A stretch of 64,000 nucleotides of DNA, taken from Synchiropus splendidus (lineage: Eukaryota; Chordata; Actinopteri; Syngnathiformes; Callionymidae). The translations under genes and the position numbers were made by a program. Below are positions 1 to 12,835 of this stretch, piece after piece; the first letter of the stretch is position 1, and each line of letters begins with the position of its first letter. The DNA lies in the NCBI RefSeq assembly GCF_027744825.2, contig NC_071334.1:36859937-36923936 (forward strand). The letters are read 5' to 3'. The notes under the pieces are model-generated. The model had not been told where the DNA came from. It was given only the letters and a program-made list of their open reading frames with translations, and did not search any database.

Positions 1-1100
1 AATCACTACACAAACTGTCTATTGTTTACTGTTATGAAAAACCTTTTCACAATTATCTCTCCAAAAATGGTTGTTTTTCATTGCCATACTGAAGATCTCA
101 CTAATACTTTGACCATTTTAGAATTTGTTGATGGTCCCTAACTAACAGCGGTTTGTAGCATTAACACTGCCTGTGAGAGTGTGTCTCCAGACCTGGAAGC
201 CAAATCACTATCACAACCTGTTCCTCCCTGCATCACTCGAGCTGACCTACAAAACCACAGTAGCAGGTGACAGATATTCAGCCATGCTTGTTTATATCAG
301 GATCGATAGCTCTGACCCCTCAGCCAACCCTCCTCAGGTCACAGGGTCCCTGGGGGGGAAACTGGAGGGAGGAGCTGTCTGTCTGTCTGAGGGGGTTCTG
401 AAAAGGCATAGAGCGGGGCCGATGGATGCCAGCCAGTCAGCTATTGTGACGGTTCAGTTCCCAGGCAGCCCACACATCTAACATCAGCTGGGATTAAGAG
501 TCACTGCTTTGTGTCTGGAAAGTCACTGCCAGAGTCAAGTCTATTTAGGTACACAGGACTTAAAGCTCAACAACACACTTTTTAGGCTTGAAAATTCGGA
601 CGGACTGATGAAAGTCCAAGTTAAATTTCAGTGCATTATTTGTATAAAAGTAGAAACTGCCTGGATTGTATTTGATAACATGGCCATGCCGTTACTTAAT
701 GGATGCAACTTTAACAGAGAGAAACACAACTGTGTATATAGTAGTGAGTCATCTTCCAAAACATATTTAGTCAGACTAGGTTGTTTTTTAATTAATATCT
801 TCATTGAATGATGGATCACTTTAATGATGGTAGAATTTACATGTAGGCATTAGTCAAGTTCTGCATAGGATGTAGAAGACACATGAATGTCTAAAAACAA
901 CTGAATCAAATTTCGCTAAAGCACAAGTTAAATGACGCGCATAACATGCAGGCCATACTAATGAATTTAATAATGACACGGTCGTTAAATAGGTTTAAAG
1001 AGGTCGGATTATCAAGAGGAATGTTCTCGTAAAATGTTTTAACAAACCTAAAATGAATTCAGAACATGAAAATTTGAATCGTCCCTCTCGCAACAGTGTC
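1..1100. other. Upstream DNA without a supported gene
   Basis: No family is recognised here. One weak possibility is a terminal exon on the plus strand: a branch-point-like CTAAC is followed by an acceptor-like TTTGTAG ending at 158, and a 36-codon open stretch runs to a TGA at 268-270. Another frame is open from 173 to 481. Neither resembles a known protein to me and no polyadenylation signal follows closely, so no gene is called. Confidence 0.3.
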
Positions 1101-1440
1101 CCATCGTCCAAGTGAAGAAAAAAAAACACCCCGTCGCCATTGAAGCAGTTGTCATTAACTTTTCGCCAGTTGACGCGGTCGCGTAATACGTTGCAATAAG
1201 GCGGACAAACCTGTGACGACCACAGTCCGTTTATTGTTATCCATCTCCCGGGGTGATGCGCAGTATCAGTCGCTTTTCGGGATTTATGGCGACGCAGAAA
1301 CATCAAGTACGACTGCAATACTTCAACAGCTGTCGGCTCCCTCGGCACAAACAAGCGACACAAGAAAGCGTCCTTCCTCAAGCGGCTTGCGTAATGACGT
1401 ACAATGTCTAGAACCGTGACGTGGTCACGCAAGACACCAC
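1100..1440. promoter_or_regulatory. GC-rich, CpG-containing block with two TGACGT sites
   Basis: This block is richer in CpG than the AT-rich flanks. It carries two CRE-like TGACGT hexamers at 1395-1400 and 1417-1422. It lies about 0.7 kb upstream of LSM4. In human the gene upstream of LSM4, PGPEP1, is transcribed divergently from it, so a divergent promoter or first exon on the minus strand is conceivable here. I could not find a PGPEP1-like first exon, and the 145-codon minus-strand frame at 995-1432 matches nothing I know. Regulatory role is inference. Confidence 0.25.
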
Positions 1441-1502
1441 TCGACGCTCTCCCTCGCTCTCTCTCTCAAGACACAACGCTATCCTTGTGGGGACCGTCCA
1501 AA

Positions 1503-1505
<3 letters not shown>

Positions 1506-1580
<75 letters not shown>
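1506..1580. repeat. (TA)n microsatellite, about 75 bp
   Basis: Uninterrupted alternating T and A. It produces artefactual open frames of alternating Ile-Tyr on both strands, which are not genes. Confidence 0.97.
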
Positions 1581-1581
<1 letters not shown>

Positions 1582-2039
1582 CGAGAAAACAGTTGAAAGG
1601 GATGTACACGAAGGCTGTACACTATAAATATCCCACGAGATGGCGCTGTTGGTCAGTCTCGGAAGACCCCGACATTTCTGTTTGCTATAATGACTCAATG
1701 ATTCGTGTTTCTTACTATGCTTCATTAAACTGAGCGTAGCGTGACGCAATCATTTATATAGACGATGTCGTAGTTTTGAAAACAGTGGTCATGCGCATCG
1801 TGTACAGCTGTAAAACAAAAATGTGCTGTCTGTGTTGCCATTTGTCCCTGTAGAATTGACCTAAAACATAGCTGCTCACGCATGCATGCACCACTCACGT
1901 TGACATTTTGGTCAATCATGTACCTCCAATGCTGTCACCAACATCCGGTTACAGCACCGGAACAGATCAGGCAGCGACAAACGTCGTCAGAGCGAACACG
2001 CTGCAATCATCAGTGGCGACTATAGGGGGCAGTAAATTT

Positions 2040-2147
2040 AATGAAGCCATGATTCCACGCCGGAAATTCTATAATCAAGAAGAAGAACGTTCGTGTTGGA
2101 GAGCGGCTAACTTCTAGCATTCAAACAATTTAAATTATACCGAGCAA
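2040..2147 (+). promoter_or_regulatory. LSM4 5' UTR and proximal promoter (putative)
   Basis: Sequence directly upstream of the LSM4 ATG. It contains an ETS-type CCGGAA at 2060-2065 and no TATA box, as expected for a housekeeping gene. The transcription start cannot be placed. Confidence 0.35.
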
Positions 2148-5100
2148 ATGGTAAGAAGTCCTTAATTATCCATAGAAATGTGGTGTTGATAAGTAACTTC
2201 TTTCATCAAATGGCTCACAATCTAGCTACCACCATTATCTCTTGAACTTACGATAGACGTTTGCACGCTGTGTTGTCCTTTATTTGAGGTACACTAATTT
2301 CAGGTCTCGTTCTATTTTATATTTCCCTTACTTTATCCCTCTTTGTATTATCGCCTCTTGCATATTGGTGTATTGCAACACTACTTATTATATTATTACG
2401 CCCAGCCTTAGTCCGCGTCATTATGCTCAATGTCGCTCGACTAATTAAGCTTCAGTGTTGAATCAACTGAAGCTGCTCACCAATAGTTATCCATCGCAAA
2501 ACAATTTAATATGTACGCTACTGAATAATTTGAAATATGTGTTTCTATTGCAATTGCAGTTGCCTCTATCTTTGTTGAAGACTGCCCAGAACCATCCAAT
2601 GGTGAGAAGTCCAGTTTTTCTTTAACTCTCACAGGCGTTTTCCAGTCTCATTACATTTTATTTCCTGATTTTTTTGTTTATCACTCGCTTTGTGTGTGGC
2701 TTAGTAGCTTAGTAGTTCTCCCAGTTTGCTGGCATTCCATTGCTGGTTGATTTTCGTCCACAGGACACAGGCACTGGAAGCAGACACATCCATAATGTTG
2801 TAGAAAATCTCCATAGGCCAATGGACAGTCATGCAGTGGTACCTGTATATTTCTATGACTTTGTCCAGACTGTCAACTCCTCTACTGGTGGAGTTGCAGT
2901 CCAGGATCGTTTGTGGCTACGTGTAGGTTTGGACGATTATGACAAAAATGATAATCGTGATTATTTAGTTCACATCATAATAGGGCTGGGTATCGATTCT
3001 AATTTCAAGAATCGATTCGATTCCGATTCTTATGACTTAGAATCGATAATCACGATTCAATTCGATTCGATCCGATCCAATCTCGATTCAGGTTAGTATT
3101 TAAACAATTTTCTGAGCTGTTGCCATAATCACATGACAAGTTACGCAACGTATTAATACTAGTATCATATTGACATTCAACAGGAAATTAATGAAGGATT
3201 CATAGCAAATGATAATAAAGATCCAGACACAGAACGCCAGATGATGGGACTGGTGCATTATTAGAAATATCACATTAAAAACTCACCCAAAAGATGCTGC
3301 TGTTTAATACTAATGCATTTTTATTGTATTATCAAAATGAAAAAAAGGTATTCTCAGCCACTGAAAATGTAAACAGAGTGCTGGTTACTGACTTCACAGC
3401 AACCTGACGGTCACTGTGCAGTATGTAAACAGTTCTCTGTGGTCTGTAGTATGTACGACAAGAGGTTCCACTCCTCATCAATATAGTGAGTTGTCAGATT
3501 CGTGTAAGATTGCGAAGATGTCCACGTATCACTTGTAATGCCCACCCTGACTGCTGACTGAATCTTACTTTGTCTAATTTGTTGTGGCCCGGTGGATGGC
3601 TTGGAAAGGAGCGCTGGGTGATGTCGCGTCACGTGACTCGTGAGGTCGTCAAAGGGGTTGGACTTCACCCGGAGAATATGTGTTAAAACGTAAATTAATT
3701 AATCCGGTCTTTGGACCTACGAATCGATTTTATGGAATTGATGTACGAATCGATTCAGAATCGGAAAATCGATTTTTTTAAACACAGCATTACATCATAA
3801 TCAGGATTATTAAAACGATTTGGCAATGAACTACAATAAAATGATGTGTAAAATATAAGTAATTTAACAGTTATATTTAACCTTCTTCATCTAGGTTCAA
3901 TTTTTCTTTCTGGAAACAAGTCTGCATGGTCTGAGTTTGGAGGACAGTGGAGACAGGTGGCAATATCTGAGTTGAGCAGGCACTTGCCTGGGATGCATAG
4001 ATAGAAGCTGTGATTTCACATTCCAAGCTCTTTTGCAATTTTTCTTGAGACAATGAGGGAAGAAGTCACTCCTTTTATTGTAAAACTCTTCCTGCGTCTC
4101 TGCAGCGTGATGAATGTCAAGGAACTTGACTTGATTGTATCGGCCCTGTCTCCAACCTCTCTCAGATTGAACACGAATGTTTGTTCTTATGCATTTATCC
4201 ACTTCCAAATAATCATTGGTTTTCGAAAGATCTCCAACGAGCAGCCATCACTGCTGTTGTGACTCAAAACGCTGGATGAGCGTCTGCTGCTTGGAGGTTC
4301 TGACACCAAAAACCTTGCCACCGCTCTAAAGAAGCTATTAGCATCCCCCACGCCGTGTAAACAGAGGCTCAAGCTCTCTCGCTGACAGACAGAGCATCAC
4401 ACTGAGTGTCTCACTGCATGTAGCGTGCTCACTGTGCGGCTTCCCACGGGGCAACTTCCACATGGCGGGTTGCAGCATTTGGATGCATCGGGACAGAACG
4501 AGAGACAATTATCACCTTTTCATAATCGAAGGAAGACAATCGGAATGAAGGAAGACCTAATCTTGATCAATAAAAAAAAACAATTCAATTAATTGACCAG
4601 CCCTAGCTTCATGTCTTTTCTTGTTCTCAAAGATACATCTCTGTTCATTGTGCTAATCACAAGAACAGCAGTATGAAACATGTAAAAGCAAATATTGAGT
4701 AAGTTTGCCCTCCATTATCAGAATTTTACTGGGAAGTTCTTGCTTATTTCTTACAACCTTTCCCAACTTAGAAAACTCTTTCATCTGAAGTTCAACTCCG
4801 AGCTGAAATGCAGGTTTTATATCATCAAATCGTTCAATAGCTAACCTTATAGGACCAGGACTCATTTTGATGACACTGGGAGATGACATTCTTCCTAGGC
4901 TGTTGTGTGGTGGTGCAGACCACTTTACGTACAATCTCTGGCAGTTAAAATGGTTAATTGACAGTTAAATGACTCTATATGAGGAAAAAAAATCATGAAG
5001 AAAAGGAAAGGTCTGACAGTTTGCTGTCCTGGTGAAATACTAAGGCAAGTGACGCAGCAATAAAATGTAACATATTGATTGTATATCAGTGCTTGCAAAA

Positions 5101-5807
5101 AGTGGTGCTTTATAGGTTTGTATCTTTTTCACAGTTGGTGGAGTTGAAGAATGGAGAGACATATAATGGTCATCTGGTCAGTTGTGACAACTGGATGAAC
5201 ATTAACCTGAGAGAAGTTATTTGCACCTCAAGGGTAAAGTAAAAGCTTTCCCTCCATTGAATTGAACTTGTGTCCGTTTCATGTGGAGTCATTCTGTAGT
5301 TTAATTTGCCATGAACTTAATGGCAGTAATGTCCTTGTAGGATGGCGATAAGTTCTGGAGGATGCCTGAGTGCTACATACGCGGTAGCACCATCAAGTAT
5401 CTGCGAATTCCAGATGAGATCATTGACATGGTAAAGGAGGAGGTCGTGTCAAAGGGCCGTGGACGAGGAGGTGCTCAACAAAACAAGCAGCAGGGCAAGG
5501 GACGTGGAGGAGCTGGACGTGGTGAGTATTTTTTTTCCTCTCTTTTTCCCTTTTTCTTTAGGTTTAGCTTGCATCTCTTTGTGGGTAAAGTTCTTACTGG
5601 ACAGGTCAGGCAATTGGGGGCAACAAGTCCATGTTCTTGTCATGCTTGATAAGTGCAGTATGTTCTGGTTCACTTGAATGAATTTTGTCATTCCGGTCTG
5701 TAGGCGTGTTTGGCGGTCGTGGCAGGGGAATGTCCAGCGGTGGACGGGGACAGCAGCAGCAGGATAAGAAACCAGGCAAATCTCAGGGGTTGAAGAACCA
5801 ACACTGA
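2148..5807 (+). CDS. lsm4: LSM4: U6 snRNA-associated Sm-like protein, 5 coding exons, 142 aa
   Basis: Subunit of the heptameric LSm2-8 ring, which binds the U-rich 3' end of U6 snRNA in the nucleus, and of the LSm1-7 ring, which promotes decapping and mRNA decay in the cytoplasm. Coding exons are 2148-2150 (only the ATG, followed by GTAAGA), 2560-2601, 5135-5233, 5341-5521 and 5704-5807. Every junction has GT-AG borders and the phases agree, giving 142 residues plus TGA; human LSM4 is 139. The first residues after Met are [14 protein letters not shown]. The Sm1 part contains [14 protein letters not shown] and the Sm2 part contains [15 protein letters not shown]. The tail from about residue 90 is a low-complexity RGG/Q-rich region ending KSQGLKNQH; in human such RGG arginines are methylated and bind SMN. 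Start choice follows the family. Identification is very secure. Confidence 0.97.
2982..4607 (-). mobile_element. Internally deleted hAT-type DNA transposon in LSM4 intron 2
   Basis: The ends are imperfect inverted repeats: TAGGGCTGG at 2982 and CCAGCCCTA ending at 4607, each followed inward by ATCGATT-rich subterminal sequence. On the minus strand at 3411-3668 there is a transposase remnant. It starts with the tail of a BED zinc finger ([10 protein letters not shown]) and jumps to the hAT catalytic-core motif [19 protein letters not shown]. The segment between is missing and the rest of the transposase is absent, so this is a non-autonomous derivative. I could not find a clean 8-bp target-site duplication, so it is probably old. 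Confidence 0.75.
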
Positions 5808-6371
5808 CCATGATCCTGTAACTACGTCTTGTTAGAGTTCCTCTCTCCATGAAGAGAAATTCCACCTGAGGTGTTCTTTTGTTTTGGTGTTCGGTATTGA
5901 GGAGGGAACATTGGAATGGTGCTAGTGGACGGTGGTAGATAAGATTTTTTTTTTTTTAAATCCATCTCTCGGATTTTAGTAAGAGTAATAGTCATGTCAG
6001 CCCGTGATTTCATTGTTTCATAACTCAAACATTAGATTTGAACATCATTTTTCAATCAGCATGTTGTAATTGTGTTTCCATTGCATTTTTCTATGACTCC
6101 TTTCTCCTCTAGTACCACTGCCTCTGCTCAAATATAGTTTAGGATGTGTTTGACCCTGGAGTCTCGACCCTGGAGTCCCACACTGGAATTTATTGGACAT
6201 GACTCATTTGTCTTTAGAGTCCCTGACTTTGATTGGACTTTTTCTTTTAAGTTAAAACGTGGTAACAAATGTTCTTGATTACCAAATTTCCAATTTCCAT
6301 AAAAAAGCATGTCAGTTGGATTTTGTTTTATATTTGTAACAAAATTGATTAAAGTTATTTGCATACACAAG

Positions 6372-6377
6372 AATAAA
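6372..6377 (+). terminator. Possible LSM4 polyadenylation signal AATAAA
   Basis: A canonical AATAAA lies 565 bp past the LSM4 stop, and a second candidate lies near 6558. Use of either is inferred from position. Confidence 0.45.
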
Positions 6378-6599
6378 ATCGGGATTTGGTATGTTTTTGA
6401 CCATTATTCATCAATTTCCTCTTATTGGTTCATGCTCTTGTTTATGATATTTTTTCACCATGACATAGTATATTTCACAGGTTTTTGTCCTATGCTGAAA
6501 AAAATCATCCGTTAAAATATGGGAACCTCACAAGCATGCCCTGGTCTGCAAAATGAAATAATAAAATCACTTTTTTAATACTTATACACCTAGATCAGC

Positions 6600-9500
6600 T
6601 ATTATATAGTGACTGATGTTTTGTAGATCAATTTCTTGAGAAGCGATCCGAGGGATGAAGCTTGACTGTTGACATCTTCTCAAGGGTCCGATCTTCCGAT
6701 CAATTGTCAGCTCTCTGTGTGGACTGGGGCCATTCTTTGCTGGTCGCATATAACCCCTACTTTGAGGGTGTACAGAACATGCTGATGAATGGACCTATTT
6801 GAAAGCCAGTGAGGCAATGACAGCTGTCAAGGACAGATTGAAATGGAGCGAGCCGGTCAACGGATCATCTGTGGTGCCCCAACAACCCTCTTGTGTTACG
6901 AAATAGCAGAGGAAGAAGTGGACTTGGAGGACTGCAGACTGTTTTGGTACACTTGTGCAGCACAGCAACATTTACAACAGGTTTTAGCCACATTTACTGG
7001 AACTTGCTGCCCTCTTTCCTGTCTTTAACTCTGAAGATTGGATATTCACTGCCGTTCCCAAGTCTGACCCATGCCAGATACTGGTTTCCTTCCACAGTAC
7101 AGAATCACACTGGTGTTGATTGGTGTCTGAACTGTCGTGCGTGTGCTGTGACAAACTGGTGACCTGTCCAGAGAAACCCCTTCCTCTGACCCGACGGTAT
7201 GTAGCTGCCATAGTCTGCCCCCCGTGACCCGGCAACAAATGTAAACGGTTGAGAAAGATTGTCCGAATTGATCAGTAGGTGTTAGTGGAGAGTCTCCTCA
7301 ATCCCTGCTCATTTATTTACAGCTTTTCATTCTGTATTGCGCTTACACTTCTTTCAATATCAACCTGGCATGTTTTGACAATTTGCTTTTCATGTGGCCA
7401 TCTATTATCTCACTCCAACAGTGACCCAAATATGTTTTCCCTCCTCTAATCCAGAGGCATTATTCCAGTGCCTGTGCAGTGGTGTGTGAAGGCCTAATGC
7501 ATGTTCAATTATTTTTCATGAATGCATATGTAGAAGGACTGCAGCTGCTCCATTCTGTTGTTAAATCATTCAGCATTTGTGGATTTGTATAACAGCCTTT
7601 ATTGTCAGAAATGATTATCAATGGTTTTGACGTGTTAGTGCATGTTGGAGATGTCATTAATATGCATGGTAGGATATTGCGATGAAGCGATGCTCCATTG
7701 GCTTGATTTGGCAAACTGAAACATCAGGAAATGAGGAGTTGAAGGGGGTTGATGTTTCTTTTAGATCCATGCGTGCATAACAAACAAGGTGGCATTTATA
7801 TAAGGAGAATACAGCTCTGCATTCCACGGCCTGTGAAACCAGTCTTCATGAAGCGTGCTAAATCATATCAACTCATAGCTATAGGCTGGTTGGCTCGCAT
7901 ATGTGTGTGTATGTAGAGATGGAGGCTTATCTCAATATTGGGATACTGAGTCCTCCTCCTCTTCGTCTCTGCCACCCACACACATTTCGCATCACATACA
8001 CGCACTCCACTGCAGTCTCCAGCCAATCAGGACCTCCATCCCTCTGTTGCTGTTACCTGCGTCATTCTGAATGTGTTGCCTTGGTGATCACTGATGCTCC
8101 CCCCAACACTCAGCTTCCACTGTGAGGATGGTGAAGCAGGATTGTGGCTGCTGATGCAAGCAGACTGCACACGTCATCGTTTCCCTTTGGGATGATAGAC
8201 TATTTTTACCACAGGGCATAAATAACCACTGCCGTTCTCAACGTTCAGTATTTATATAATTGGAGCCTCTTTTCCTCTAGGAAGAAAATTGTGTTCTAAA
8301 AGCAAACCAGTTCATGTTTCTTATCAGTGTGAAACCAATAGGTTTCTTTGAGGTGGATATGGTGAGGATCGGCACATCCAAATTACAGATCTTGGTTCTC
8401 AAATCACAAATGGGTTGTACTCTCAGTCCAGGCGGGGAGGCTAATTCGCATTGCTGATGAAGGTCTTTTTCACAGGTAAGTGAAGGATGATGCATGAGAC
8501 AAAACAAAAAGTGTCCTCGATTTGGTGCCACTCATGCATTAAGAAAAAGCCACTTGGTCTGAATATCCTGTCAGGTCCACGATGATGACGAAAAGAAGAT
8601 TTTCCCTGGTGATGTGAGACTACTCGTCTACTGTTTATCCAGCAACCAAAGTTCTATATGTCAGTCGCCCACTGGCGCACCGTTCATTCGCTGATGGCTG
8701 TAGGCTGTGACGCAGCGTGCCATCTGGACCGTCAGGATCAATCTGGTTAACAATTATTATTCTAACTAATATACGTCAGTTTTCCATGTCATATGAAACT
8801 GGAGACCTTATTGTACATATTGTATATACACTAGATTCATTCTCAAGACTTGAATAGAATGTTCTATTTTGTACTGTTTTCATTCAGGAGTCTTGTGTCT
8901 TTGTATGTGCTTCAGTTGTATCACTACAAGATGGTGCTGGCGATGTCTCTAAAAACAAACTACTGTGGCAGTGAAAGGCAAACGTGATGTCCACTTTTGT
9001 GTGCTGGGGGACACAATGGCTCAAATCCGCAGCCTCTGGTGGACCGCTATCACCTGAGCTGTGCCCCCCTACCAAACCAATACTTGTTTATGATTTGGTT
9101 TGCAGCAGTTTATGAGATAAAAAAAAGAACTGTTGGAAAACATCAGTATTGCTTACAACAAACAACCAAATTTGGACTGATCACAACTTGTCCTCCTTCG
9201 TCTCAAACAGTGTAATTGGATATGCCCCGTGACATATGCCATGCTGTCTTGACTTGTAGGTTTAGCACACTAATTCGTCATCTCAGACTGATTCATGACC
9301 AAATAATGTGATCATGTGACTCATGCAAACATTTGCCGAATGCTTTTATATGACTCATTTTGATTCACTGAGGAAACGCCTCACCCCAGTGACCGTGTTT
9401 TTTTTTTTTTATTATTATATTACCCGCTAACACTTAACAAAACGTACAATTGTCATTATAGGATTTTCTAGATGTTTCACTTCTGTCTGTAAAAATATTA

Positions 9501-10185
9501 TTTGAATTACAAGAAAGCATAATTACATACCATTACCTTCTTCAGTCATCTCCCATTGGGGTTGCCTCTTCCATCTTCCCCTAGCTTGATCATTCTCACA
9601 AGTCGCACCTATCATCTTCATGCCCTCGTCTGTCACATCCTTGAACTTAATTTTCCCTGGTTCCTCAATCACCAACATTCTTGATCATACATATATCTGA
9701 ACCATTTGGCCTCCGCAAGTTTGTGTTCGCTTGAGCAGTCCACCCATTGTTATTTCTTTATAGCACCTCACCTCTGTCAATGACAGTCACCGCATGGCTT
9801 TGACACTTGCTAAAAATGAGAAACATCATTCGCAAATAGCCTTGTCACTAAAATCTGAGCATTTTTTAATCACAAGGACCATTCAGACCATTTCACAAGA
9901 ACTAACAAGCCCACAGTCCGAATGCAATCGTGCTAGGGTAATGTGACTACAAAGGTCACATAGATTTTATATGCAGAATAAATCTTCAAGTAGTAGCACT
10001 TATTGAATATATATATATATACCGTGTCTTTGTATCAGATCTGCTCTGCTTTGTTTCTTCTCCCATGGTTGTTCTTGGTTTTTCCCAGGTGTTTTGGTGG
10101 ACATTTTCAGTTTTGGACATTTTGGACAACAACTTTCCTATTAAATTGTTGTTTTGAACCTCACTTGTGTTAGGGCGGTTTTGCC
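6600..10185. other. Intergenic DNA, nothing recognised
   Basis: The frames are short, with no splice-consistent coding segment and no transposon motif I can name. A short TA run lies at about 10005-10021. Some segments near 6700-7230 have coding-like base composition on the plus strand but match no family I know. Confidence 0.5.
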
Positions 10186-10189
10186 ACAT

Positions 10190-11770
10190 TCTGTTACAGC
10201 TGAGGCGGATGTCTGTCATCAGTTAATATCTGAGGGGACGACGACTTGTAGTGCTTTGAATTGACATAGAAATAAGGAGGTCAAGCCAATGGTGGTAAAT
10301 AGGTTGTCGCCTGGCTGATGACGCTGCAGACCAGCACACCACCTGTGTCGCGTGTTTGGGCTTGGCGCATCTACAGCTTCTGGGCTCGTGTCCATTGACC
10401 ATTAAGTCGTGTGCGAGCACAGTTCCTGAGAACCCTGCTACCCCAGCAGGGGGAGTCCCATCCCTGTGCATCTGCACCGGCTTCGAGGAAGCTGGTTTGG
10501 ACCGATGCGCCAGAGCTTCTACAAAACCAAGGTGGGGCTAAATGTGTTCCCGGAGGACGACGAAGCGAACATACCCTTGGTTTTAGAGGACCGCCAGATT
10601 GTCTACACATTGTATGAGATGCCTTGCTTGTTTTGGACAGCCAGTGAGATACCATGAGTAGAGCTTGCACCCGTCGACTGTTGCTGGAGGATTTTCCGAC
10701 CTCCACGATGACCAAAGCACTGAAGAAGGCCTCGAGACCTGTCTTCGAATGCCCCACAATGGCGCGCCTCTTGGCCCACTCTTTGAAAGAGCTGGAAGTG
10801 CCACTGAGTACTGGGTACTCTACTCTGGCGGCATTCGACTACTCCAAGGGTCTCCCACTACTAGGTGATTCTTTGGGGTTTTGTCTGGTTCCCTCAGCCA
10901 CACTCTGGTCTGGATCCAAGCAGCACCCTCCAGACAAGAAGGACCGCCTCACGATGCAGTGCCTCGATAAGAGCCTATTCCTGCGTGCTCCATGTATAGA
11001 AACTCGGGATGATGGGGATTAAAGAGTCGAACAGACGAACCCTTGTCGGTGCCAATAACTGACGGCACCCTGTTTTGCATCACCGTTCCGGACCTGCTGG
11101 AGAAGATGGAGGCCAAGAAGACATCCAGACACTGTTCTCTGTCTCAGAGTGTTTACATGTCTGGCGTTTCTCTCATAGTTCCCTCCTGCCCTGAGTGCAG
11201 TGAACGGACCATTTCGAGTGCTACAGTCCGGCCACAAGGTGGTTTCCAGACCTGCGTTGGGACCTCCATGGCCGATCCCGGACATCCCTGGTGCACTGAT
11301 CCAAGCCGGAGGTGCCTGTCACCATTACGGTCTCTGGGACCATTCACCCCAACCCTGCTTTCAGGCTGAAGGTGATCACGTCGGCGTACAGGTTGCAGGT
11401 GGTCATCTTGAGGTCTTTCCATCCTCCTCACAATCAGCAAGAGGTGGTAATACACAGGTTGTCTCCAGTTCGTGCATTGTCATGTTATGTCAACAGAACT
11501 GGAGGTCTCAGACTGACAGACTGTTCATCTGTCATGGTGAGGGTCTCAGGGGGAGACGAGTTTATTCTCAGCGGCTGGTGCACTGGGTGTGCTCAGCCAG
11601 TAAGAAGGCGTACGTGGCTGCGGGTGCTGAGTTGCCGGAGGGCATTCTACGAGATCCGTTTCTTCATCTGCCACTCACTTCGGTGGTGCTTCCACGGGCG
11701 ACATCTGCCAGGCGGCATCCTGATTGTCTGCCTCAAAACCGCACAATCCCGCTCACTCTGACAATTTCCC
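10190..11770 (+). mobile_element. DIRS-like tyrosine-recombinase retrotransposon, decayed copy
   Basis: The clearest part is at about 11340-11720, where two frames together carry the pattern of a DIRS tyrosine recombinase. FHPPHNQQE and LSPVRALSCYVNRTGG lie in one frame. DRLFICHGEGLRG and YSQRLVHWVC lie in the next, so there is a frameshift between them. Related sequence recurs at 40.8-41.5 kb and at 59.6 kb, which helps bound the element; the 5' end at about 10190 is shared with the 59.6-kb copy. The gag-like part at 10500-11300 is broken into several frames. No intact split direct or inverted terminal repeats could be recognised, so element limits are approximate. Confidence 0.6.
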
Positions 11771-11889
11771 GCAACCACATGGAAGAAATCTTGTTCCTCG
11801 TTCTTTCTACTTCCTCTCCTGTTGTTTTGGGACATCTGTGGCTCTCACTCCACAATCTGATTGGAAATTGATTGGAAGACCACAAAAGC

Positions 11890-12835
11890 TGCCGGTTGGA
11901 TTATTTTTTTGTCCCCTCTCAACGACTCCTGATCTGCCGTCCGTTCCGTCATGCTATTGCGACTTGTTTAAGTGTTTAACAAGGATCGTGCATGTTCTCT
12001 TCCCCTGCACAGACCTTATGATGCGATTGACATTGTTCCTGGTTCTTCTTTGCCTTTCAGCCATTTGTGTAACATGTCTCGCACAGAGAGGGATTCATTG
12101 GAGGACATAAATAACGCCCTAGCTGCTGGAGACATAGGTCCATCCTCTTCTCCTCTTGGGGCAGTTTTTTTTTTCTTTGCTACCAAAAAAGACAAGACCC
12201 TCCGCCCCTGTGCCAATTATAGAGGGCTTAATGAAATCTCTGTTAAGAATGTTACCCCCTCATTGAGCCCACTTTTGAGTCCCTTAGTAATACCACTATT
12301 TTCACTGAGCTTGAGCTCCGCAATGATTATCAGTGTCAGAGAGGGGGATGAGTGGAAAACCACTTTGAAGACCCTCCCTGGCAATTTGGATAGTCATGCC
12401 CTTGCATCTGCTGTCTTCCCTGCACTTATTGGTGTTCTTTGGGACATGAACAACTTTGTCTATGTTTATTTTGATGATATTCTTATCTTTTCTAGATCCA
12501 TCAATGAACACTGCCAGTGTGTTTGCCTAGTACTGCAAAGATTATTACAGAATAAGATTTACTGTATGGCAGAGAAATGTGAATTTGACCGGCAGAATGT
12601 GACTTTTTTTGTGTTTCATTCTTGGCCAAGCTTGAATGATCTTGAATGAACCAATAAGAACTTGGCCAACAACAACAAGCCTCGAGGCAGTGGTTAACTT
12701 CTACCAAGAAGCCTTTCGGCTGGACACCCAGGATGGGTGCTGCATTTAAGGATCACGTCACCTGTTTTCTACAGCTCCTATCCTCTGCCATCCAGATCCA
12801 TTCCGACAGTTCCTGGTGGAGGTAGGTAGGAAGGT
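11890..12835 (+). mobile_element. Ty3/Gypsy retrotransposon fragment (reverse transcriptase into RNase H)
   Basis: Translated motifs follow the Gypsy pol order: HRPYDAIDIVPGSSLP, then SSSPLGAVFFFF, TLRPCANYRGLNEISVKN, the catalytic YFDDILIFSRS (about 12466-12498), VLQRLLQNKIYC with AEKCEF, and APILCHPDPFRQFLVEV-like sequence near 12770-12830. Blocks are missing between GLNEISVKN and the FDD motif, and stops interrupt the end. The fragment is therefore an internally deleted pol relic without recognisable LTRs. It abuts the DIRS remnant upstream, so one may have landed next to or inside the other. Confidence 0.85.

Noticed and set aside
160..270. Possible terminal exon with branch point and acceptor-like site
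   Set aside because: Only 36 codons, no partner exon inside the window, no nearby AATAAA and no recognisable homology.
995..1432. 145-codon minus-strand open frame
   Set aside because: No resemblance to a known family, low-complexity FFFL segment, and not supported by synteny with PGPEP1.
1408..1749. Open frames of alternating Ile and Tyr
   Set aside because: They are translations of the TA microsatellite.
11200..11871. 223-codon plus-strand frame
   Set aside because: It crosses the DIRS recombinase in a frame that is only partly correct; treated as part of the mobile element, not a host gene.
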